The translations under genes were made by a program, and so were the position numbers. The notes below the pieces were generated by a model. The model saw only the letters and a list, made by a program, of their open reading frames with translations. It was not told where the DNA came from and made no database searches. Shown here piece by piece: positions 26,013 to 34,325 of a stretch of DNA of 64,000 nucleotides (the stretch's first letter is position 1; each line of letters opens with the position of its first letter). The stretch is from Inquilinus sp. Marseille-Q2685 (lineage in GTDB: Bacteria > Pseudomonadota > Alphaproteobacteria > DSM-16000 > Inquilinaceae): assembly GCF_916619195.1 (NCBI RefSeq), contig NZ_CAKAKL010000002.1, positions 746,001 to 810,000 of the forward strand. Reading direction: 5' to 3'.

Positions 26013-27122
26013 GTGCTAGCCTATATCATCCGGCGCCTGCTGCTGATCATCCCGACCCTGTTCGGGATCATGGTCATCAACTTCGTCATCGTGCAGTTCG
26101 CCCCCGGCGGTCCGGTCGAGCAGATGATCGCCCAGATCCAGGGCACCGCCACCGACGCGACCAGCCGGATCAGCGGCGGGGGCGGCGATTTCGGCCGCCC
26201 GGCGGACAATTCCCAGCTCGGCGGCAGCGCCGTCACCAGCAAGTATCGCGGCGCCCAGGGTCTGGACCCGCGCTTCATCGCCGAGATCGAGAAGCAGTTC
26301 GGCTTCGACAAGCCGCCGGTCGAGCGCTTCTGGCTGATGATCCGCGACTATCTGAGCTTCGATTTCGGGCGCAGCTACTTCAAGAGCGCACGGGTGGTCG
26401 ACCTCGTGAAATCCAAGCTGCCGGTGTCGATCTCGCTGGGGCTGTGGACCACGCTGCTGGTCTATCTGATCTCGATCCCGCTCGGCATCCGCAAGGCGGT
26501 GCGCGACGGGTCGCGCTTCGACATCTGGACCTCCGGCGCCGTCGTCGTCGGCTATGCGATCCCCAGCTTCCTCTTCGCCATGCTGCTGATCGTGACCTTC
26601 GCCGGCGGCCGCTACTTCGCCTGGTTCCCGCTGCGCGGCCTGACGTCCGACGGCTGGGCCCTGATGCCCTGGTACCAGCAGATCCTGGACTATCTCTGGC
26701 ACATGGTGCTGCCGATCACCGCCATGGTGATCAGCGGCTTCGCCACCCTGACCATGCTGACCAAGAACTCGTTCCTCGACGAGATCGGCAAGATGTACGT
26801 GCTGACCGCGCGGGCCAAGGGCCTGACCGAGCGGCGCGTGCTGTACGGCCATATCTTCCGCAATGCCATGCTGATCGTCATCGCCGGCTTCCCCAGCGCC
26901 TTCATCGGCGTGCTGTTCACCGGGTCGCTGTTCATCGAGGTGATCTTCTCGCTCGACGGGCTCGGCCTGCTCGGCTACGAGGCGGCGATCCAGCGCGACT
27001 ATCCAGTGGTGTTCGCCACGCTCTACGTCTTCACCCTGCTCGGCCTGGTGATGAAGCTGGTGCAGGACGTGACCTACACCCTGATCGACCCGCGGATCGA
27101 CTTCGAGGCCCGCAATGTCTGA
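26013..27122 (+). CDS. yejB: Peptide ABC transporter permease YejB
   Basis: This is a 369-residue inner-membrane permease. It starts with GTG at 26013, 7 bp after GGAGG. The N-terminus [20 protein letters not shown] followed by [16 protein letters not shown] is the YejB pattern, and the EAA loop [20 protein letters not shown] contacts the ATPase. About six transmembrane helices are visible. It overlaps yejE by 8 bp. With YejE and YejF it forms a peptide importer of the DppBC class. Confidence 0.93.
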   Translation: MLAYIIRRLLLIIPTLFGIMVINFVIVQFAPGGPVEQMIAQIQGTATDATSRISGGGGDFGRPADNSQLGGSAVTSKYRGAQGLDPRFIAEIEKQFGFDKPPVERFWLMIRDYLSFDFGRSYFKSARVVDLVKSKLPVSISLGLWTTLLVYLISIPLGIRKAVRDGSRFDIWTSGAVVVGYAIPSFLFAMLLIVTFAGGRYFAWFPLRGLTSDGWALMPWYQQILDYLWHMVLPITAMVISGFATLTMLTKNSFLDEIGKMYVLTARAKGLTERRVLYGHIFRNAMLIVIAGFPSAFIGVLFTGSLFIEVIFSLDGLGLLGYEAAIQRDYPVVFATLYVFTLLGLVMKLVQDVTYTLIDPRIDFEARNV

Positions 27123-28239
27123 GGCGGCTTTGCCCTCGGGCCGGGACTTCGCCCATCCACGCTTCCTCGGAGTCCGCATCCGGCCGATCACCGCGCGCCG
27201 CATCGCCAATTTCCGCGCCAACCGGCGCGGGCTGATCGCCCTCTGGCTGTTCCTGGCGGTGTTCCTGGTCACCCTGTTCGCCGAGTTCATCGCCAACGAC
27301 CGGCCGCTGCTGGTCAAGTATGACGGCCACTACTACGTGCCGGTGCTGGCGACCTATCCGGAGACGGCGTTCGGCGGCGAGTTCGAGACCGAGGCGGATT
27401 ACCGCGACCCCTTCGTGCGCGAGCTGATCAGCGCCAAGGGCTGGGCGGTCTGGCCGCTGATCCCCTTCTCCTACCGCACCATCAACTACGACCTCGACCA
27501 GCCCGCCCCCTCCCCGCCCTCGGCGGTGAACTGGCTCGGCACCGACGACCAGGGCCGCGACGTGCTGGCCCGGCTGATCTACGGCCTGCGCATCTCGATC
27601 CTGTTCGGCCTGACCCTGACCGCGATCGCGTCCGTCATCGGCGTCTTCGCCGGTGCCATCCAGGGCTACTTCGCCGGCTGGACCGACCTGATCTTCCAGC
27701 GGGTGATCGAGATCTGGTCCGGCATGCCGCAGCTGTACCTCCTGATCATCATGTCGTCCTTCTTCGTGCCGGGCTTCTGGACGCTCCTGTTCATCATGCT
27801 GCTGTTCGAGTGGATGAGCCTGGTCGGCGTGGTGCGGGCGGAGTTCCTGCGCGCCCGCAACCTGGACTATGTCCGCGCCGCCCGGGCGCTGGGCCAACCG
27901 GACCGGGTGATCATGTGGAAGCACGTGCTGCCCAACGCCGTGGTCGCCACCATCACCTTCCTGCCCTTCAACCTGACCGGCAGCATCGGCCTGCTGACCG
28001 GCCTCGACTTCCTCGGCCTCGGCCTGCCGCCAGGCTCGGCCTCGCTCGGCGAGCTGGTCAGCCAGGGCAAGGCCAACCTGCAGGCGCCGTGGCTCGGCTT
28101 CACCGCCTTCTTCTCGCTGGCCATCCTGCTCAGCCTCCTCGTCTTCATGGGCGAGGCGCTGCGCGATGCCTTCGACCCGCGCAAGACCGTGGCGGCCGGC
28201 CCCACCCCCGTCACCGACCCCAAGGCCCAGACGCCATGA
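27115..28239 (+). CDS. yejE: Peptide ABC transporter permease YejE
   Basis: This 374-residue permease carries the YejE-specific long periplasmic segment after its first helix, including [20 protein letters not shown] and [20 protein letters not shown], the DppC-type entry to the membrane domain. The EAA loop is [18 protein letters not shown]. It is translationally coupled to yejB by an 8-bp overlap. It is separated from yejF by 142 bp that contain a REP element. Confidence 0.93.
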   Translation: MSEAALPSGRDFAHPRFLGVRIRPITARRIANFRANRRGLIALWLFLAVFLVTLFAEFIANDRPLLVKYDGHYYVPVLATYPETAFGGEFETEADYRDPFVRELISAKGWAVWPLIPFSYRTINYDLDQPAPSPPSAVNWLGTDDQGRDVLARLIYGLRISILFGLTLTAIASVIGVFAGAIQGYFAGWTDLIFQRVIEIWSGMPQLYLLIIMSSFFVPGFWTLLFIMLLFEWMSLVGVVRAEFLRARNLDYVRAARALGQPDRVIMWKHVLPNAVVATITFLPFNLTGSIGLLTGLDFLGLGLPPGSASLGELVSQGKANLQAPWLGFTAFFSLAILLSLLVFMGEALRDAFDPRKTVAAGPTPVTDPKAQTP

Positions 28240-28264
28240 ACGCCCCCTTCAGGCTTTCAATCCC

Positions 28265-28348
28265 GTCATTGCGAGCGCAGCGAAGCAATCCAGGGCCGCA
28301 CGCATTGGCCCCTGGATTGCTTCGTCGGCTGCGCCTCCTCGCAATGAC
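28265..28348. repeat. REP-like palindromic element (type A) inside the yej operon
   Basis: This 84-bp element is a near copy of 11985-12070, running from GTCATTGCGAGCGCAGCGAA to CCTCCTCGCAATGAC. It lies between yejE and yejF. As RNA it would fold into a long hairpin and may stabilise or attenuate the message between permease and ATPase genes. Confidence 0.85.
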
Positions 28349-28381
28349 GGTTTGGGACGGCCCTGCCGAAGAGGTTTCGCG

Positions 28382-30028
28382 ATGAACGACACACCAGCCT
28401 CCGGCGAAAGGCTGCTCGAGATCCGCGACCTGGCGGTGGAGTTCCGGGTGCCCGGCGGCGCGGTGCCGGCGGTGAAGGGCGTGTCGCTGCATCTCGACCG
28501 CGGCGAGACCCTGGCGCTGGTCGGCGAGAGCGGATCCGGCAAGTCGGTCACCGCCCTGTCGGTGCTGCAGCTGCTGCCCTATCCCAGCGCCCGGCACCCG
28601 AGCGGCAGCATCCGCTATCGCGGGCAGGAGTTGCTGGGCGCGCCGGAGAAGGTGCTGCGCGAGGTCCGCGGCAACAAGATCGCCATGGTGTTCCAGGAGC
28701 CGATGACCTCCCTGAACCCGCTGCACACGATCGAGAAGCAGGTCGGCGAGGTGCTGTCGGTGCACAAGGGCATGGGTCGCGCCCAGTCCCGCGCCCGGGT
28801 GCTGGAGCTGCTGCGCCTGGTCGGCCTGCCGAACCCGGAGCAGCGGCTGAACGCCTATCCGCACGAGCTGTCCGGCGGCCAGCGCCAGCGGGTGATGATC
28901 GCCATGGCCCTGGCGAACGAGCCCGATATCCTGATCGCGGACGAGCCGACCACCGCGCTGGACGTTACCATCCAGGCCCAGATCCTGGAGCTGATGCAGA
29001 GCCTGCAGCGCCGCTTCGGCATGGCGCTCTTGCTGATCACCCACGACCTCGGCGTCGTCCGCAAGATGGCGGACCGGGTCTGCGTCATGAACAAGGGCGA
29101 GATCGTCGAGGCGGGCGGGACCGAGGCGGTGTTCACCGCGCCGCAGCACCCCTACACCCAGCGCCTGCTGGCCTCCGAGCCCAAGGGCACCCCGGCCCCC
29201 GCCCCGGCCGACGCCCGCACCGTGGTGGCGGCCCGCGAGATCAAGGTCTGGTTCCCGATCAAGGCCGGCGTGCTGCGCCGCACGGTCGACCATGTGAAGG
29301 CGGTGGACGGCATCGACGTCGCCGTGCGCGAGGGCCACACGGTCGGCGTGGTCGGCGAGAGCGGGTCGGGCAAGACCACGCTCGGCCTCGCCCTGCTGCG
29401 CCTGATCTCCAGCCAGGGGTCGATCCGCTACGGCGACAGGGAGCTGCAGGGCCTGCAGTTCCGCGACATGCGCCCGCTGCGGCGGGAGATGCAGGTGGTG
29501 TTCCAGGATCCCTACGGCTCGCTCAGCCCGCGCATGTCGGTGGCCGAGATCATCGAGGAAGGGCTGCAGGTGCACCGCATCGGCGGCTCCGCGGCGGAGC
29601 GCGAGCGGATGATCGTGGCGGCGCTGGAGGAGGTCGGCCTCGACCCCGCCAGCCGGCACCGCTATCCGCACGAATTCTCCGGCGGCCAGCGGCAGCGCAT
29701 CGCCATCGCCCGGGCGATGGTGCTGAAGCCGAAATTCGTGGTGCTGGACGAGCCGACCTCGGCGCTGGACATGTCGGTCCAGGCCCAGATCGTCGACCTG
29801 CTGCGCGGGCTGCAGGAGAAGCACCGCCTGGCCTATCTGTTCATCAGCCACGACCTGAAGGTGGTGCGCGCCCTGTCGGACGAGGTGATCGTGATGAAGG
29901 CCGGCAAGGTGGTCGAGCACGGCTCGGCGACGCAGATCTTCGACGCGCCGCAGCACCCCTACACCCAGGCCCTGCTGAAGGCCGCGCTGGAGATCAAGAC
30001 GGCGGACACGGCCGAGGTGGCGGTCTGA
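28382..30028 (+). CDS. yejF: Peptide ABC transporter ATPase YejF (two fused ABC domains)
   Basis: This 548-residue protein is two ATPases in one chain. Domain 1 has Walker A GESGSGKS near residue 48, Walker [13 protein letters not shown] and signature LSGGQRQRV. Domain 2 has Walker A GESGSGKT near residue 324, Walker [12 protein letters not shown] and signature FSGGQRQRI. Both domains end with the oligopeptide C-terminal pattern HPYTQ. The start at 28382 follows GAAGAGGTTTCGCG; an in-frame extension to 28166 reads through the REP element and is rejected. It energises the YejB/YejE channel. Confidence 0.93.
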   Translation: MNDTPASGERLLEIRDLAVEFRVPGGAVPAVKGVSLHLDRGETLALVGESGSGKSVTALSVLQLLPYPSARHPSGSIRYRGQELLGAPEKVLREVRGNKIAMVFQEPMTSLNPLHTIEKQVGEVLSVHKGMGRAQSRARVLELLRLVGLPNPEQRLNAYPHELSGGQRQRVMIAMALANEPDILIADEPTTALDVTIQAQILELMQSLQRRFGMALLLITHDLGVVRKMADRVCVMNKGEIVEAGGTEAVFTAPQHPYTQRLLASEPKGTPAPAPADARTVVAAREIKVWFPIKAGVLRRTVDHVKAVDGIDVAVREGHTVGVVGESGSGKTTLGLALLRLISSQGSIRYGDRELQGLQFRDMRPLRREMQVVFQDPYGSLSPRMSVAEIIEEGLQVHRIGGSAAERERMIVAALEEVGLDPASRHRYPHEFSGGQRQRIAIARAMVLKPKFVVLDEPTSALDMSVQAQIVDLLRGLQEKHRLAYLFISHDLKVVRALSDEVIVMKAGKVVEHGSATQIFDAPQHPYTQALLKAALEIKTADTAEVAV

Positions 30029-30055
30029 TCCGTTCCGAATGGATGGATCGGCGCC

Positions 30056-30184
30056 GCCCCCTCACCCGAAATCGCTGACGCGATTTCGACCTCTCCCCAA
30101 GGAGAGGTGATAGGGCCGTGGCTCGTATTCCCCTCTCCTTGGGGAGAGGGAGGGGCCCGCCGCTCGCGGCGGGAGGGGGAGTCC
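30056..30184. repeat. Palindromic intergenic repeat (type B)
   Basis: This region between yejF and the radical SAM gene folds into several hairpins. CCTCTCCCCAAGGAGAGG (30090-30107) is itself a near-palindrome and recurs inverted as CCTCTCCTTGGGGAGAGG (30131-30148). GAAATCGCTGACGCGATTTC (30068-30087) and CCCGCCGCTCGCGGCGGG (30156-30173) are further hairpins. It probably also terminates transcription from both convergent genes. Confidence 0.75.
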
Positions 30185-30205
30185 CGATGGCGCCGTTAGG
30201 ACCGA

Positions 30206-31990
30206 TCACTCCGCCGCCGTGGCGCCCTGCGGCTGCGACGCCGGCTTGGTGTGCGCCCGGGCTGCGGCGGCGCGGGCGCCCTGGGTCACCGAGAACATCT
30301 CCAGCGTGTCCAGCTCCTCCTCGCTCACCGGTGTCAGCGCCAGGTCGCGATAGGCCTTGCGGTTCGGGTCGGCCTTGATCCGCCGGCGGACCTGGTTGAA
30401 GCGCCACCACAGCCGCGCCATGGTCCAGTGCTTGGCCACGGTCTCGCCGGCATAACGCAAATAGAAGGGCAAGGCGGGCTCGATCGGCAGGCCCGGACGG
30501 CGCTGGGTCCGCACCTTGCGGCGCAGATAGCCGCCCTCCAGCGGGTGCAGCCCCTCGACAGTGATGCAGGTGGTGAACCACAGCAGCAGGAACAGGATCT
30601 TGCCGACGCTGATCCCGGTCGCCGCCGCCCGGCGCATCACCGTCTCCATATGCTCGGGCGAGTAGTAGGTCTGCCAGGCCAGCCTGTAGGCCCGCTGCCA
30701 CTCCTCGCGCGACATCAGCGCATGGCCGGTGGTGACGTGGTTCAGGTCGTAGCGGTTCAGGTCGGGGTCCATCGGGATGCCGGCCTGGAACAGGTTCTTG
30801 TGGTCCTCCGACCCCGGCAGCGGCGTCAGGAAGAAGAACTCCAGCAGGTCAACCGGCAGCTCGCGCTGGATGATGCCGATGTCGCGGACGATGCTCTCCG
30901 GCGTGTCGGTCGGGAAGCCCAGGATGTAGCCGGCATAGGTCATGGCGCCGACCGATTTCCAGGCCAGCAGCATCTTCCGGTACTCGGTGATCTTGTTCTG
31001 CCGCTTCTTGGCGCCGACCAGGCTGTCCGGGTTGATGTTCTCCAGCCCGATGAACACCCGGGTCACCCCCGCCCGGCCCGCCTTCTCGATGAAGTGCGGG
31101 ATGCGGTGGCACATGGTGTCGACCTGGATGATCATGCGGAAGGACAGCTTCTCCCGCTCGCGCAGCTCGATCAGCCGGTCGAAGATCGGCTCCCAGTCCT
31201 TGTTGCGCGCGAAGTTGTCGTCGGTGATGAAGAAGCGGCTGATGCCGCTTTTCACGTTCTCGCGGATGATCCGCTCGACATCGTCGGGCGACCGGCGGCG
31301 CGACTTGCGGCCCTGGACGTTGATGATGGTGCAGAACGAGCACTGGAACGGGCAGCCGCGGCCGGCGTCGAAGCTGGTGTGCTGGCCGGCGGTGCGGCGC
31401 ACCCGCGCGATCGGCAGCACCGGCATCGGCACGCCTTCGATGTTCGGCAGGTCGTCCATGAAGTTGTAGAGCGGCTTCAGCCGGTTGTTGAAGGCGTCGA
31501 CCAGCACCTCGTCGAGCCGCCCTTCGGCCTCGCCGGCGAACATCGAGATGCCCAGCGCCTGCGCCTCCGCCACCTCGGGCTGCAGGCCGGGCAGCATGGC
31601 GATGGTGCCGGAGACGTGGAAGCCGCCGATGCCGACCTGGATCCCCGCCGCCCGCAGCGGCCGGGCAATGTCGACCGCCCGCGGGAACTGGTTGGACTGC
31701 ACCCCGACCAGCGCCACCATCCCGGACCCGGCGCGCCGGATCCGGCGGATGATCGCGTCGGGCCGCACCCTTGTGTTGGTCTCGTCGATCGCGCTGATGG
31801 CGATGTCGACATCCGCGCCGAGGATCCGGCGCTCGGCGCAGTCGCGGGCCAGGCCGTACAGCACCGCCAGCGTGTTCGACGGGATCGCCGACCGCAGCCA
31901 TTGGATGACATAGCCGTCGTCGTCGTAATGCGACGGCTTGATCAAGACGAGTTCGAACACCCGCCGCGCGCTCGTCCCCACCGCCATCAT
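30206..31990 (-). CDS. Radical SAM enzyme with cobalamin-binding-type N-terminus
   Basis: This 594-residue protein has a B12-binding-like N-terminal domain (about 10-170; GMVALVGVQSNQFPRAVDIAR and AAGIQVGIGGFHVSG) followed by a radical SAM core. The 4Fe-4S cysteines are C213, C217 and C220 in RGCPFQCSFCT. The layout matches class B radical SAM proteins (BchE and hopanoid-modifying relatives), which methylate or rearrange lipids and cofactors; the substrate is unknown. The C-terminal 170 residues contain a hydrophobic stretch (ISVGKILFLLLWFTTCITV), suggesting membrane association. Two adjacent ATGs (31990 and 31987) follow AGGGGACGCCC; the first is used. Confidence 0.82.
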   Translation of the reverse strand: MMAVGTSARRVFELVLIKPSHYDDDGYVIQWLRSAIPSNTLAVLYGLARDCAERRILGADVDIAISAIDETNTRVRPDAIIRRIRRAGSGMVALVGVQSNQFPRAVDIARPLRAAGIQVGIGGFHVSGTIAMLPGLQPEVAEAQALGISMFAGEAEGRLDEVLVDAFNNRLKPLYNFMDDLPNIEGVPMPVLPIARVRRTAGQHTSFDAGRGCPFQCSFCTIINVQGRKSRRRSPDDVERIIRENVKSGISRFFITDDNFARNKDWEPIFDRLIELREREKLSFRMIIQVDTMCHRIPHFIEKAGRAGVTRVFIGLENINPDSLVGAKKRQNKITEYRKMLLAWKSVGAMTYAGYILGFPTDTPESIVRDIGIIQRELPVDLLEFFFLTPLPGSEDHKNLFQAGIPMDPDLNRYDLNHVTTGHALMSREEWQRAYRLAWQTYYSPEHMETVMRRAAATGISVGKILFLLLWFTTCITVEGLHPLEGGYLRRKVRTQRRPGLPIEPALPFYLRYAGETVAKHWTMARLWWRFNQVRRRIKADPNRKAYRDLALTPVSEEELDTLEMFSVTQGARAAAARAHTKPASQPQGATAAE

Positions 31991-32113
31991 GGGCGTCCCC
32001 TGCTGGGTCGTGCTGATTCTGAATAGCACGAATGCGGGGGGCTGGGCGACGATTGCCGCGGCCGGCGGCGAAGTTCATACAGGAGTCATCAAGGCCGGTC
32101 CGGGGATGGAAAC

Positions 32114-32887
32114 ATGGCGAGCGTCGATCTGAACTGCGACATGGGCGAAGGCTTCGGCGCCTGGGAGATGGGCGACGACGCGGCGATGCTGGAGATCGTC
32201 ACCTCCGCCAATGTCGCCTGCGGCTTCCATGCCGGCGACCCGATCGTGATGCGGCGCACCCTGACCCTGGCGCGCGACCGCGGCATCGGCGTCGGCGCCC
32301 ATCCCGGCTATCTCGACCTGTGGGGCTTCGGCCGCCGGGTGATCAAGGGCGACACGCCGGAGGAGCTGGAGGCCCAGGTGGTCTACCAGATCGGCGCGCT
32401 GCAGGGCATCGCCAAGTCCGTCGGCCACCGCGTCACCCACGTCAAGGCGCATGGCGCGCTGAGCAATGTGGCGATGGTCGAGGACGCGGTGGCGCTGGCG
32501 ATCGGCCGCGCCATCAAGTCGGTCGACCCGACCCTGGCCTATATGGTCCTGCCCGGCACGGCGCTGGAGCGCGCGGCGGTGGAGCTGGGCCTGCCGGTGG
32601 TGCGCGAGGTCTTCGCCGACCGCACCTATGAGGACGACGCCACCCTGACCTCGCGCAAGATCGCCGGATCGGTGATCCACGATCCCGAGGTCGCGGCCGA
32701 GCGGGTGCTGCGCATGGTCGAGGAGCAGGCGGTCACCAGCCGCAGCGGCAAACGCATCCCGGTGCCGGTCGACACGGTCTGCGTCCATGGCGACACGCCG
32801 GGCGCGGTCGGCATCGCCCGCCGCATCCGCGAACGGCTCGAACAGGCCGGCATCCGCCTGGTGGCGCTGAAGGACCGGCCGGCCTGA
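32114..32887 (+). CDS. pxpA: 5-oxoprolinase subunit A (LamB/YcsF family)
   Basis: This 257-residue protein starts [19 protein letters not shown], the LamB/YcsF signature, and contains [30 protein letters not shown] and VKAHGALSN. PxpA acts with PxpB and PxpC to cleave 5-oxoproline to glutamate using ATP. No pxpB or pxpC is in the window, so here it stands alone. It is divergent from the radical SAM gene, with 123 bp between the two starts. Confidence 0.9.
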   Translation: MASVDLNCDMGEGFGAWEMGDDAAMLEIVTSANVACGFHAGDPIVMRRTLTLARDRGIGVGAHPGYLDLWGFGRRVIKGDTPEELEAQVVYQIGALQGIAKSVGHRVTHVKAHGALSNVAMVEDAVALAIGRAIKSVDPTLAYMVLPGTALERAAVELGLPVVREVFADRTYEDDATLTSRKIAGSVIHDPEVAAERVLRMVEEQAVTSRSGKRIPVPVDTVCVHGDTPGAVGIARRIRERLEQAGIRLVALKDRPA

Positions 32888-33017
32888 TCCGGCGGAATCG
32901 TTGGGAATTGGCCGCAAAAGCATGGCAGACGAGCGCTGCGGAACGCGCTCTTGTAACCGAAGCTTAACACGTCCATCTCCGGGACCACGCCGCCCCTGCC
33001 GTCCGGAGACGGAAACC

Positions 33018-34049
33018 ATGACTCTCGACCGCCGCCGCCTTCTTGCCGGCATCAGCCTGGCCGTGGCCGGCCTGTCCGTGATGGCCGCCGCCGATCCCGA
33101 CGGGGTGTTGCGCGGCGGCGGCAACGAGGAGGCGCCGGTCAAGCCAGGCGTCGTCTACGCGCTGGGCGACAAGCGGGACGGCGGCTTCAACGAAGGCGCG
33201 ATGCACGCGCTGGAGTTCTTCCGCAACGAGACCGGCGAGGCCTATCTCGAGGCCGAACTGCAATCGGTCGACGGCTTCGCCGGGGCGGTGGACGGCATGG
33301 TGCGGCAGGGCGCCAACCTGATCATCGCCGTCGGCTTCTACTATGCCGATGCGGTGAAGGCGTGCGCCGCGGCCCATCAGGACATCCGCTTCGTCCTGGT
33401 CGACGGCGTCGCCGACGGGCCGAACATCCGGTCGATCGTGTTCCGCGAGCAGGAGGGCGCCTATCTGGTCGGCGTGCTGGCCGCCCTGGCCTCGAAGACC
33501 GGCACGATCGGCTTCGTCGGCGCCGCCGACATCCCGCTGATGCAGAAATTCGCCGCCGGCTACGCCGCCGGGGCCCGGGCGACGCGGCCGGAGACCGCCA
33601 CCCTGGTCGACTATATCGGCACCGACGCCGCCGCCTTCCGCGACCGGGACCGGGCGGCCGCGGTCGCGCGCGGCCTGATCGGGCGCGGCGCCGACGTCCT
33701 CTTCGCCGTCGCCGGCGAGGCCAATCTCGGCGTGTTCCAGGCGGCGCGGGAGGGGGAGAAGCTCGCGATCGGCGTCGACAGCAACCAGAACGGCGCGGTG
33801 CCCGGCACCATCCTGACCTCGATGCTGAAGCGGGTCGACATCGCCGTGCTGCGGTCGCTGGACGACATGCGGGCCGGCACCTGGAAGGCCGGCCTGGTGA
33901 CGCTGGGCGTGCGCGAGCACGCGGTCGGCTGGGCGATCGACCAGAACAACCGGCCGCTGGTCACCCCGGAGATGGAGGAAGCGGTCGAGACCGCCCGCCG
34001 CGCCATCGCCGACGGCAGCATCACGGTGGCCGACCCGACGGGGCATTGA
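33018..34049 (+). CDS. BMP-family ABC substrate-binding protein
   Basis: This is a 343-residue predicted periplasmic protein. The start at 33018 follows GGAGACGGAAACC and begins MTLDRRRLLAGISLAVAGLS, an export signal with consecutive arginines. The mature part has the BMP/PnrA order: VVYALGDKRDGGFNEGAMHA, then DGMVRQGANLIIAVGFYYAD, then FVLVDGVADGPNIRSIVFREQEGAYLVGVLA, and GVDSNQNG near the C-terminus. The family binds purine nucleosides or related compounds. It has no permease or ATPase beside it, so the partner genes must be elsewhere or lost. Confidence 0.88.
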   Translation: MTLDRRRLLAGISLAVAGLSVMAAADPDGVLRGGGNEEAPVKPGVVYALGDKRDGGFNEGAMHALEFFRNETGEAYLEAELQSVDGFAGAVDGMVRQGANLIIAVGFYYADAVKACAAAHQDIRFVLVDGVADGPNIRSIVFREQEGAYLVGVLAALASKTGTIGFVGAADIPLMQKFAAGYAAGARATRPETATLVDYIGTDAAAFRDRDRAAAVARGLIGRGADVLFAVAGEANLGVFQAAREGEKLAIGVDSNQNGAVPGTILTSMLKRVDIAVLRSLDDMRAGTWKAGLVTLGVREHAVGWAIDQNNRPLVTPEMEEAVETARRAIADGSITVADPTGH

Positions 34050-34081
34050 GTCCCGAACCATAGAATTGATCTAAATTCTAT

Positions 34082-34161
34082 TGTCATTGCCGGGGCTTGA
34101 CCCGGCAATCCAGAGGGTCTCGACAGTCTCCGGATGCCCGGGTCAAGCCCGGGCATGACAA
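34082..34161. repeat. REP-like palindromic element (type C)
   Basis: This 80-bp element has outer arms TGTCATTGCCGGGGCTTGACC and, at the other end, GGTCAAGCCCGGGCATGACA. It belongs to the same family as the elements at 43883-44201. It sits in the 276-bp gap between the BMP gene and the nuclease gene. Confidence 0.85.
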
Positions 34162-34325
34162 CGGGAAATTGAGCCATCTTCAGAAAATCGCCTTATGGCT
34201 GTCTTTTCTACCGAGACGACCGCTTCCGCTATCGGAGTCATGCGAATGCAACCGAAGCCCCTTAGAGGTGTTTCGGGAGCGGCAAGGGATTCGGCCCTTG
34301 CCGATGAAGAAGGGGGGACTTCGTC

